From Symsagittifera roscoffensis (lineage: Eukaryota; Xenacoelomorpha; Acoela; Convolutidae), in contig NC_087070.1 in the NCBI RefSeq assembly GCF_963678635.1, positions 9,708,539 to 9,772,538 on the forward strand: DNA of 64,000 bases, given 5' to 3'. Below, in pieces: positions 13,197 to 21,585 of the stretch (its first letter is position 1; each line of letters starts with the position of its first letter). Made by a program: the position numbers and the translations under genes. The notes below the pieces were generated by a model. It was not told the DNA's origin and did no database searches. It was given only the letters and a program-made list of their open reading frames with translations.

Positions 13197-15045
13197 TTTT
13201 AAACATATACCAGCAAAACCAATTACTACTGCAGATTGAAACCAATTACAACTTTCATTAGGAAAAATTTACCTTACGTTCTTCAAAAATTGTTCAAAAG
13301 TAGTTGAAGTGAGTTTCGTGTTTCGCGGAATGGCGTTGAAATCTGCAGTTTTGCTTTACTGTATCAAAAACATAAGCAATAGTGAGGAAAAAACATGTGG
13401 GGAATTTGAGTCATAAACTTGAACTTGCTACGAGTTTTCAACATATATTGGCTTTCAAACATGTATATGCTCAATTAAACATAGTTTTCAAATTTTTGTG
13501 GTTTTTATCTATAAAGTAATCCAGGAAGAACTTTTCATAAAGACTAAACGAAACTGACAATCCATTTTCGTCCGATAACAAACTTGGTTTATTTTCTTTT
13601 AAACAATAAGATACGCTTTCTATTTTATCTTACCAGGCCACGACTTTCAACTGGTCAAAAAATTTGAAAAAAAAATTATAAGCTTACACAAAAGTGTACG
13701 GTTTTTTCCTAGCTCTGAGTGACTATAGTTTTTTCCCATACAATTGATCTACATATGCCCAATCTTTGTGAGTTTGTTTCCTCTCAACCAACGTGTTTCC
13801 TGTTTTAGAAAGTCTTTGGTTGTTGAGTTTTTGGACAAAACACAAAAACATTTAGCAAAACTTGAGAACCAATAAATTTTGATTCAATGAAAAACTGCTA
13901 ATTATACAAATTTGTATATGGAAGAATGTTTGTGATAAAGAAAGATTTCGTATATTCAATTACTTGGAATTGCAAAACAAGAAGCTTTTCATGCGTGACA
14001 ATTGTACTTTGGTCACAACCGGTACTTTTTTCAGTTGTTATTCAAAACCTACTTTTATAAATTGCTTCAAGTTCTAAAAACTGAGCGTAATAGCAAATTA
14101 GTTTAGATGGACAATTAAAAACTAAGTAAGTTACATAAATATTTTGAAATCCAATGAACGTTCAAAGTTAATGGTCCAAATAACGTTAGTTTGAAGTCCG
14201 AATACGCTCAAAAGATAGAGGTCCAAAATATTAAAATTAGAGCGAATCCTAAGAAGATGTCAGAGCAAAATATTTGTACACGTAAGCTTTGTATTTGCCC
14301 TGCTAATTTAATAAGAAGCTTTCAAAAATCTTAACGAAAAAGCCAAAATGCGATATGAACACCAATGTGAAAAATATTCATAATAATCTCCGCGATTTCA
14401 CTTGCACTTATACAGAAGTTAAGCGATAAACAAAATCAATAGAAATTGATTGGATTTTCAAAGTTTTGAAGCAGGTGATAAAAGATGTACTTCAATTTCA
14501 AGGCAGTCAAATTTCCTTGGTTTTTTGATAAAATCATACGAGCAAAAACTGTTTTTTGATCAAATAATCCCTTGACTACCCGGGTTGATCTCAAAAAATT
14601 GGTTTAAAACAATTCCATTAGTGGAAAGTATAAACAAAGCTTCTCATACATTTTCCATTTGAGAAAATTAAAATTGTATGACAAACTTTTTTCCGTACAA
14701 ACGATTTTTTTTTCGAATTTTTCCATAGTTTTCCAGTAATTTTGAATAAATTTGTTTGTCATTTCTTGCTGAATGATACATTTTCAAAAATTTGAAGTCA
14801 TTTTGCATGGGGAAGTTGCATACAATACAACTGTCTTTCATGTAAAACTGCACGAAAGTAATTTTATCCTCACAAAAGTTTAACCCTTACAAAAACAAGA
14901 AAGAAGTTTTTAGATCTCTTTTTAGTCGCTAAACCGAATTTATGCAATTGTTTCATTTTATAGAAGACTCAAAAAACACAAGGAAGGTTAGCTGCGGTGG
15001 CAAAAAGGTATTGTTCAGTTTTTTTAATGAAAAAATGTGATTTGA
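13197..15045. other. Intergenic DNA with two ends of the CCCGGG-type transposon
   Basis: 13,920-14,035 resembles the right end of the element at 526-1453 (GAAGAATGTTTGTGATA, AATTGCAAAACAAGAAG, then ACCGGTAC). 14,577-14,700 resembles its left end (CTACCCGGGTTGATCTC followed by AATTCCAT and TTGTATGACAA motifs). They look like two decayed, partial copies. No gene seen. Confidence 0.4.
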
Positions 15046-15125
15046 GTCTGTCCAGAGAATCCCTCCATTTGAATCTGTCCAAGTCTGTCCAAAATTGAAT
15101 CTGTCCAAAACTGAATCTGTTCAAT
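15045..15125 (+). repeat. Short minisatellite, GAATCTGTCCAAA unit
   Basis: About five degenerate copies of TTGAATCTGTCCAAA in a row. Confidence 0.55.
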
Positions 15126-15804
15126 TTTCCATAGCATTCAATTTCACAAGAAATTGTGATGTTCCTCAAAGAAATTCTTCTTATTTTCAGTTTCATAAGA
15201 AGTTGTGTTGTTCTAGAATAATTAAAAGTTGCTTTTATTCGAAAACCAGCTCTAAGTCGAAAAGATGTGAGTCTTTTAAAAAGCTGGCAAAGCTACGTCA
15301 AAAACTTGTGAGTGACGTGAACATAACGCACGCACTGCAATTCCATGGACAAAAAATGACGAATTTTCTTGTCATTGTCTATAAAAGTGAAAATACTGTT
15401 ATTTAATAGAAGTGAAAAATGCTGTTTTTTTAATAAAGCTTGACATCTTATTGTATATTTTTTATAACTGATCACTTTTCACTTTTATAGACGAAGCTCC
15501 ATTATAATCGATTTTCCGCTTTATTGAAAGGTGATTTTGAATGCTCACAAAATCAGTTGCACGTTTTCAATTATAATTGATTACTTATGATTCAATTTCC
15601 ATTTTTGTCTGCGCAACTTTGATTTTTGTTATTCATTTTTCATCACTCAACTTTTGTTGTTTTCAACCATTTTTTTTTCTATGGAAACTTGAGTAAAAAC
15701 CTGGAGGTTAACTACCTTCGTATCAATGTTACATGAATGTAGGTGGATACTTATTTTGAGAAAGAACGCGCGCTGAAAAATGGCGAGTTTCAGTCAAAAC
15801 CTTT

Positions 15805-15915
15805 TGGAACCAGTTCTAAACTAGTATTTATAATTGGAAATAGAAACAATTATATTATTGATAAAAATATCATTAAAAATATTACTAACTAACCAATCAT
15901 ATTCCATCACGAAAC
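15805..15915 (+). mobile_element. 5' fragment of relic LTR
   Basis: The first ~105 bp of an LTR related to those at 17,816 and 19,455: it starts TGGAACCAGTTCTAAACTAG and contains AACTAACCAATCATATTCCAT, matching AACTAACCAATCAT in the other LTRs. It breaks off and joins directly to sequence homologous to the middle of the 601-aa ORF, so the rest of the LTR and nearly the whole interior are deleted. Confidence 0.7.
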
Positions 15916-15917
15916 CC

Positions 15918-16345
15918 ACAGCACAGATGCACATTCAATAACTCCAAATACACCTCACCATACTTTCTAAACTTCACTTATTGCATAAAAATACTAAACA
16001 CTAGCATCCTCCGTATTTATGATCCCATAAGACAATTGTATATATTCCTTCGATGTTGAAGAATCCCGCGCACTACCCATCCCCCACGAATATTTACAGA
16101 CCATCAAAGTCCTTATTCTAGAACTCTTTTACAATACTAAATAAAATCACAAGCTACATAACCTAATCCAAAATACATCGCATGAATTCTCACTCAATAA
16201 GAGTAAAACAACATCCGAGCACTCGAGCTTCTATGGCTTCTCCTTCAAACTAAAAAGGTCATCCGCATGCTTGCCAAGCTCCTCATATCATCAGACACTT
16301 CTGGCACTAATTTCCCAAATGGATTTTTTGCCGACGACAATCCTT
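15918..16345 (+). pseudogene. Decayed 3' part of the 601-aa retroelement ORF
   Basis: Reads as the C-terminal third of the ORF at 35,312-37,117. The peptide TSPYFLNFTYCIK corresponds to TSPFFLNFTYCIK, then ILRIYDP to ILRNYDP and QLYIF to QMYIF. The frame is broken by stops and shifts soon after (from about 16,060). The terminal GACGACAATCCTTTGTAAGTAT matches the stop region and intron donor of the intact copy at 37,110-37,130. The divergence shows that this ORF existed in an older sister family. Confidence 0.75.
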
Positions 16346-17815
16346 TGTAAGTATAATTAAATAATTAAACTAATAAATTTGAAAATTACTAAACTATCTT
16401 TATATATGTTTAACTTTTTTGGATTTCACCATTCAATTGTCTAAAACAAATAAAAACAAATAAAAAATTGAAAACTCTTTCAATAAACTTTTCAAATCCA
16501 ATTTATCAATCGCAGTATGTATTTGAAGTAACAATTTTTTCTTTCAAAAGCAGAATGTTCATAAATGTAAAAAAATTTTGGCTGTAAATTAATATTTGTA
16601 ATGTTGTATTTTCATAAAAAATTGCAAATAAATAAAGAAAACTAACCTCTTTACAAGACGCTTCTTTAATAATTTTGAATTCTTCACTCGCTCATAAATC
16701 ACACACTCTTTCCGCAATCGCACAGCTCGCCCACGAAGGATTGTTTACAAAATGAACTTCAAGTTTTAACAATCACTGATAACAACTCACAGATTGTTTC
16801 ACACGTTTCAAGATTTCACACGTTTCAAACTTTGCCTTACCCCGGTTGGATGGAATTATACAAGCAAGCTAACCTAACCAACGAAGTTTACAAACCTCAC
16901 AAAACCAAAAACCAATAGCATGACTAAGAAAGAAAGTCCCTCGGTAACCAAACCTTCTTTTGGCTTCTTTTGAAAGCCACCTTCAATTTTTTGAAACTAA
17001 TTAAAACATAAAAATGTCCAAAAACAAGCCCAAAACAATCAGTTCTACTTTTAAGAAAAGGACACAACCAAAACAAAAAAGAAAAACACGAATTGAAAAT
17101 TTTAAAAAAGGTTGAACATACAAAGAGACTCAGCATAAGAGACCATAAAAAAATAACCCACACTGGCCTCACCCACCAGGGTGAGAAACTCTTTAAAATA
17201 ATCGAACTAATTTAAAAACGTTTTTGCGATAATAACTATTAATAAATCACAACTAAAAATAAAACTTACCTAACAAGATGTAAATATATAACTAAAGTAT
17301 GAAAAAATTTCTTAGAACCCAAGGAACAAGCAGCAAAGGAGATTACAACTCGACTGCATTCCAATTCTGGAATTTCAAATCTATTTGGTTTGTTGCCGAA
17401 GTCCCTACCCTCAAAGGATTTTAAGGATGGACTCAACATTGCAGCAAAGGAAACCCATTGAACCAGACCAATGGCCATCTATCTCGATGTTGATCTCACA
17501 TGCCGATCTTAGGCACTTGGGACTTCACACGGAAAGGTCAAACTTCACCCTGCACGTAGTCTTGCTCTAAACTTAATGAAATCGATACATCATTGCATCG
17601 ATCAGAAGTCTGGACACACTCACCCAAGAATACCCACGATCAACGAGACGCATCTCGAAACACGATCAAAACAACCTTCTTACATCTACACGAACAACCG
17701 CATCTCTCCTTTCTTCAAGTAGTCACTGCTCAAAACTTCCAAATAAAACTACATCACACGTCCTTCACTACAATAAACAATGATAAGACTAAAAACTCTC
17801 TAAGCCCCTGATGCG
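16346..17815 (+). mobile_element. Relic 3' untranslated region of the older element
   Basis: Collinear with 37,121-38,734 of the intact element. Shared blocks include GCACAGCTCGCCCACGAAG (16,720s), CCCGGTTGGA (16,840s), CTAACCAACG, AGCATGACT and a Lys-rich open stretch matching 37,773-37,955. It leads directly into the relic LTR. No independent gene. Confidence 0.65.
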
Positions 17816-18211
17816 TGGAAACAGTTCTTAACTAGTATATATAATTGGATATAAATGTACAATTATACTATTGATAAAACTATCACTTTCAAATTTACTA
17901 ACTAACCAATCATTTTCCATCTCTAACATTGACACTTATTTGTAAGTGCTGAAACTACTTGTAGTTTCAGCACCAGAAGAATTTTAATAAATCTTGGACT
18001 ACAATTGTTCTCCTTCTGGATAAACTCCAAGAACTAACTCGCAAAAACCAGTATACACTAGATCTATTGAGACTAGGAAAATTAAGAGTCAAATTAAGAT
18101 TAGTGTTAGAAGTTGCACGAATTTATCCGGCCGAAAATAAGATAGCGTGACGAAGAGGCACTATACTTATATAAAAATACTCTATGAGTACAGACCAAAG
18201 GTCATAACTCA
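17816..18211 (+). mobile_element. Relic LTR of the older sister element (396 bp)
   Basis: Starts TGGAAACAGTTC and ends CATAACTCA (TG...CA). It aligns along its whole length with the 5' LTR at 19,455-19,864 but is clearly diverged. Best-preserved parts are a hairpin (17,946-17,973), CTAGATCTATTGAG, and a 44-nt block at about 18,109-18,152 containing ATCCGGCCGAAAATAAG. Confidence 0.8.
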
Positions 18212-18357
18212 GATTCAAAAAGTTCCCAAAAATGTCTTTCTTTTCCAAAATTTAACATTGTGAAGGGGGATTGTATTTTTCATATATGATTTTTAAGATG
18301 TTTTATGTATGTTTTCTAAATTTTTTTTTGTGTTTATGCAAGTATGAAAAAAACTGT
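18212..18357. other. Short stretch between relic LTR and assembly gap
   Basis: T-rich DNA with no primer-binding site beginning TGG next to the LTR, so the relic LTR is more likely a 3' LTR, or its downstream sequence is too decayed to tell. Confidence 0.4.
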
Positions 18358-18557
18358 NNNNNNNNNNNNNNNNNNNNNNNNNNNNNNNNNNNNNNNNNNN
18401 NNNNNNNNNNNNNNNNNNNNNNNNNNNNNNNNNNNNNNNNNNNNNNNNNNNNNNNNNNNNNNNNNNNNNNNNNNNNNNNNNNNNNNNNNNNNNNNNNNNN
18501 NNNNNNNNNNNNNNNNNNNNNNNNNNNNNNNNNNNNNNNNNNNNNNNNNNNNNNNNN
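18358..18557. other. Assembly gap (200 N)
   Basis: Exactly 200 N. The round number suggests a gap of unknown true size. It directly precedes an integrase fragment and a CA microsatellite, which may explain the failed assembly. Confidence 0.95.
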
Positions 18558-18577
18558 TGTTGATAGCCTTCAACGTA

Positions 18578-18628
<51 letters not shown>

Positions 18629-18790
18629 ACAAAAGGACACTCAGGATTAGAAAAGACATATTCGAACTTTAAACAAATTGTTACTTCCCAAATGCACCAA
18701 CTTGGATTAAAGTACTATGCAACGATTGCATAATATGTCAACTAAATAAACCTTATCCAAATCAAAAACAAATAGCACCAAAACAAGATT
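18558..18790 (+). pseudogene. Integrase zinc-finger fragment of a related element
   Basis: Aligns with 28,285-28,478 of the intact gag-pol: ATAGCCTTCAACGTATCACA corresponds to its ATAGCTTTTAATATTTCACA, then AAAGGACACTC, AAATGCACCAA, AAAGTACTATGCAACGA and TATGTCAACTAAATAAACC. These encode the His-His-Cys-Cys zinc-binding part of integrase. A long CA tract is inserted right after the first His codon position. The match stops abruptly at AACAAGATT, 660 bp before the intact element begins. Confidence 0.8.
18579..18624. repeat. (CA)n microsatellite, ~23 units
   Basis: An uninterrupted CA tract. The same position in the intact integrase reads CACATACACAAAA, so the tract appears to have grown from a short CACACA-like seed in coding sequence. 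Confidence 0.95.
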
Positions 18791-19454
18791 CCCTTTGTTT
18801 CAATCCATTTTTCAATCAGATGTATCGATTCCTCTGTATTGAAGATCCTTTCTATCTTCAACCATTGTTCCAATGACATTGTTGATTTAGCTGCTCTCGT
18901 CATCTTTGTTTTTTTACTGAACCCAATCTGCCAACTCTCTTCTGATTTTTCATTGCCGTCTCCCACAAAATAATACGGTGACGCGCACATTGTTCATTTG
19001 TGTAATTCTTTCTCAACTCCTTTTCCACATTCTGCCCTTGAATTCTGGGCTGGTAATCTCAATCATGATCACGTGCAGAACTTGCATAGTTTCCAGAGTT
19101 TGTGTTGTGCATTCATCCACGTCTATGTTATGCTTTCTTAGAACCCTACTAAGTTCCAGTTCATATTCCATTTCATCAAATTTCGGTTTCAATCTAATTA
19201 TCTCCAGTTTCGCTGCTTCATTCATTGTCAAAGCTTGAATTTCTTCTTATTCAGCTGTTTTTATAGATCGAGCTGTTCCTGTTCTCAGCTTCCACATAAT
19301 TCGACTCGTCTCTGCAGTAGGTGTCTCTCATTTTTCTTTTTCATTTTGTTGACTCATGTTTCTCGTTGTCACTCCCGTTGCATTTTCCTTCCCATTTTTC
19401 TCCTCGTTATCTACTTCAACTTCTTCTCATTTTTGTTTCAATTTTTTGATCTTT
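18791..19454 (-). other. Coding-like - strand fragment of unknown origin
   Basis: On the - strand, two adjacent open stretches (19,013-19,231 and 18,742-18,990) have a Glu/Lys/Leu-rich, coiled-coil-like character, for example KPKFDEMEYELELSRVLRK and LEQWLKIERIFNTEES. Stops and shifts separate them. It could be a scrap of another retroelement or an exon remnant. I do not recognise the family. The intact 5' LTR starts right next to it. Confidence 0.3.
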
Positions 19455-19569
19455 TGGAACCTGATCTAAACTACATTTTATGATTGGATAAATTAAATGT
19501 TTTACCAATGTAAAGTATTTAATATTAACCAATCATGATCCATCTAACTAACAACCCACTTATTTGTAA

Positions 19570-19597
19570 GTGCTGAAGTTACTTGTAATTTCAGCAC
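19570..19597 (+). promoter_or_regulatory. Conserved LTR hairpin
   Basis: Arms GTGCTGAAGTTAC and GTAATTTCAGCAC around a TT loop form a 13-bp stem with one G-T pair. In the relic LTR (17,946-17,973) the arms are GTGCTGAAACTAC and GTAGTTTCAGCAC, perfectly paired; the T-A pair has become C-G. This compensatory change argues for selection on structure. The same hairpin is at 38,850-38,877. Confidence 0.7.
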
Positions 19598-19760
19598 CAG
19601 AGAGATTTGAATTTAACTTAGAAATTAGTTGGACTCTCCCGAGCACTTCAGCAGCCGCAATAAACCAGTATACCCTAGATCTATTGAGCCTAGCAGAGAC
19701 TAGTTAAACAACCTGAGACTAGATAGTATAAGAGTAAGATTAGGATCGGTATTAGACTAA

Positions 19761-19805
19761 GAAGTTGCACGAATCTATCCGGCCGAAAATAAGATAGCGT
19801 GACGA
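19761..19805 (+). promoter_or_regulatory. Strongly conserved LTR block
   Basis: About 45 nt around ATCCGGCCGAAAATAAG and ATAGCGTGACGA are almost unchanged between this LTR and the diverged relic LTR (18,109-18,152), whereas neighbouring LTR sequence differs heavily. It may be a core promoter, R-region or packaging element. Function inferred only from conservation. Confidence 0.55.
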
Positions 19806-19866
19806 GCAGACGGTGTACCCTATCCGAAATTACTCTATGAGTTATACACCCCAGTCCTAACTCATC

Positions 19867-19884
19867 TGGTGCGACCATAAGTCT
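19867..19884 (+). promoter_or_regulatory. Primer-binding site
   Basis: TGGTGCGACCATAAGTCT starts two bases after the LTR end. TGG would pair with the CCA end of a tRNA whose 3' terminus is ...GGTCGCACCA. I cannot assign the tRNA from memory. Confidence 0.7.
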
Positions 19885-19951
19885 CGAACAAGACCTTAAT
19901 AGATTAGAATTAACCAAAATAGATTAGAAATTAGACAAAAACATTTACAAA

Positions 19952-20185
19952 ATGTTATACGACAATAATTTAATCGAAATGTCTCTACGACTCAATAGAT
20001 CAGAGCCAATATTCCGAACCATAACAGAACTACCCGGAATTGGAAGAAGACCTCGAACCAAAGACGACATACGACAAAGTAGAAACTTGCCGTATAGTTA
20101 TATGATAGTTCGGCAAAAGCCAGAACAAACTTTTATATTTAGAATACTACTTGCAATGAATTTAGATTTCCATTTGCAAACATAA
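19952..20185 (+). CDS. Small upstream ORF in retroelement leader (77 aa)
   Basis: The first ATG-initiated frame of any length after the primer-binding site. The peptide is basic in the middle (GIGRRPRTKDDIRQSR) and has no recognised domain. It may be a regulatory upstream ORF or chance. About 930 bp separate it from the next ORF. Confidence 0.3.
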   Translation: MLYDNNLIEMSLRLNRSEPIFRTITELPGIGRRPRTKDDIRQSRNLPYSYMIVRQKPEQTFIFRILLAMNLDFHLQT

Positions 20186-20514
20186 AACCTTGAAGTTACT
20201 CTTCAAAATCATTTCAGGCGCTAAACAAAATTATTAATATACAATAACGATTGATAAAAAGATCTAAGATCGTTTTCCTAAAACTCTGCAGTAATATACA
20301 ATATGTTTGAAAAATATTTATTGAAAAATAAAAATAAAAATTAGTAGCATGACCAATAAATGGTTAGTAATCATAAAATCATCAGTTGTCTCAGCTTCAT
20401 CACCTAAAACATAACAGCAATCATAAGCTCACTAATATCATCAAAACACTAAATCTTTCTTTTACACATATTTAAAATTTTATTAAAACTTAAATTCACT
20501 TAATTTTAAACCCA

Positions 20515-20539
20515 GATCATCAAGGCTTATCCTTGGATC
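20515..20539 (+). promoter_or_regulatory. Leader hairpin 1
   Basis: GATCATCAAGG, loop CTTAT, then CCTTGGATC: a stem-loop with an AT bulge. Identical to hairpin 2 sixty bases downstream. Possible packaging or dimerisation signal. Confidence 0.5.
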
Positions 20540-20574
20540 TTAAATCATTTTCTACTTAATTAAATTTCAAATTT

Positions 20575-20599
20575 GATCATCAAGGCTTATCCTTGGATC
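20575..20599 (+). promoter_or_regulatory. Leader hairpin 2
   Basis: Exact repeat of hairpin 1, including the CTTAT loop, at a 60-nt spacing. Confidence 0.5.
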
Positions 20600-21117
20600 A
20601 AACAGAACAACTTTGTTCTCCCCCACCCACTTAATTAGTGTCTAACGACCTCAAACGTCGATTCACTACCCAACCCTTTCTAAAGACCCAAGACTAATAG
20701 AAATTTTTTAAACAAAACTAATCATTCAAATTAGGATAAACAGTGAAGAACTTCGGTTATTCATCCTTCACTTGACCCCCCCTCTTACCAGACCCAGGAT
20801 AAATCTTAGACATAGTAAGTTTAAAATAGTATCTAACGAACTACTCGCGTTCTAATTATACCTGAACCTTGTGGATCGATTTACTATTCTCCAACCCTTG
20901 AACACAATCATTACCCCTAAGTAAGATTAAGTAAGTTAACACCTTAACTTATACTAGCCACGAGAAAGTAAAAAATCATTCTTCGGAATCGATATACTTT
21001 TCTCTCCAACCCTGAACAAATAGACCCAGGTTAAGCTAACCAAAAAATCGTAAGAACTAACAGTTTAGGAAAATAGAAATCATTTAACAACCTTTTGCAT
21101 CCGTCATCCTAAACCTT

Positions 21118-21585
21118 ATGTCATTTAAAAACCTAGGAAATAAACAAACAATCGTTTTACACAATTGTGAAATAGATAACAAAAAATACGACCTTGTAAT
21201 CACACCTCATACACAAACAGTTGGATACATTCGAACAAAACGACAAACACTAAAGAGAAAAATAATAACTAAACAAAGACAAATAACACGAAAAAGATTT
21301 TCAAAAAATCGAAACGCATTTTCAGAATCAGAAACCAACAGTTTAGACGAACTTTACAAACTAAAAGAATCAATAGATAGAAATTGCCCAATTCACGATC
21401 AATTATATTTTTCTGACTCAGAAACAACTTCAAATTCATCACAAAGAGGAAAAAGAAGAATAAAAAAACAGTACAAACACAAACCAGTACATCTATACAA
21501 TTGGAATCAACCAATTCGACACATTAATAATTACATATTAACAGTCATCGAACGGAAAAATGAGTTCAACGCACACCCCAGGTGA
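21118..21585 (+). CDS. ORF upstream of gag, basic protein (155 aa), function unknown
   Basis: Opens at ATG 21,118 and overlaps the start of gag-pol by 26 bp in a different frame. It shares the element's A-rich codon use, so it belongs to the element. The middle is very basic (KRQTLKRKIITKQRQITRKR), followed by acidic/serine patches (SESETNSLDE, SDSETTSNSSQ) and another basic stretch (GKRRIKKQYKHK). That pattern could suit nucleic-acid binding or nuclear import. No zinc finger, membrane segment or known accessory-protein motif is seen. It could alternatively be an extension of gag reached by frameshifting in the overlap. Confidence 0.65.
   Translation: MSFKNLGNKQTIVLHNCEIDNKKYDLVITPHTQTVGYIRTKRQTLKRKIITKQRQITRKRFSKNRNAFSESETNSLDELYKLKESIDRNCPIHDQLYFSDSETTSNSSQRGKRRIKKQYKHKPVHLYNWNQPIRHINNYILTVIERKNEFNAHPR

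Larger units (their letters stand above)
19455..19864 (+). repeat. 5' LTR
   Basis: Begins TGGAACCTGATC and ends CCTAACTCA. Near-identical to 38,735-39,145. Possible control sites: TATAAG at 19,737 and AATAAA at 19,659, but neither is kept in the relic LTR, so their roles are uncertain. A hairpin and a 45-nt block are kept in the relic. Confidence 0.93.
20186..21117 (+). other. Long untranslated leader of the retroelement
   Basis: About 930 bp without a credible ORF. It holds two identical hairpins (20,515-20,539 and 20,575-20,599) and several strong splice-donor-like words GTAAGT or GTAAGA (near 20,817, 20,922 and 20,932). These donors could serve spliced messages for the 3' ORFs; that is inference. 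Confidence 0.5.

Noticed and set aside
18334-18733. ORFs across the N gap and CA tract
   Set aside because: Made of unknown bases and the microsatellite; only the integrase homology is meaningful.
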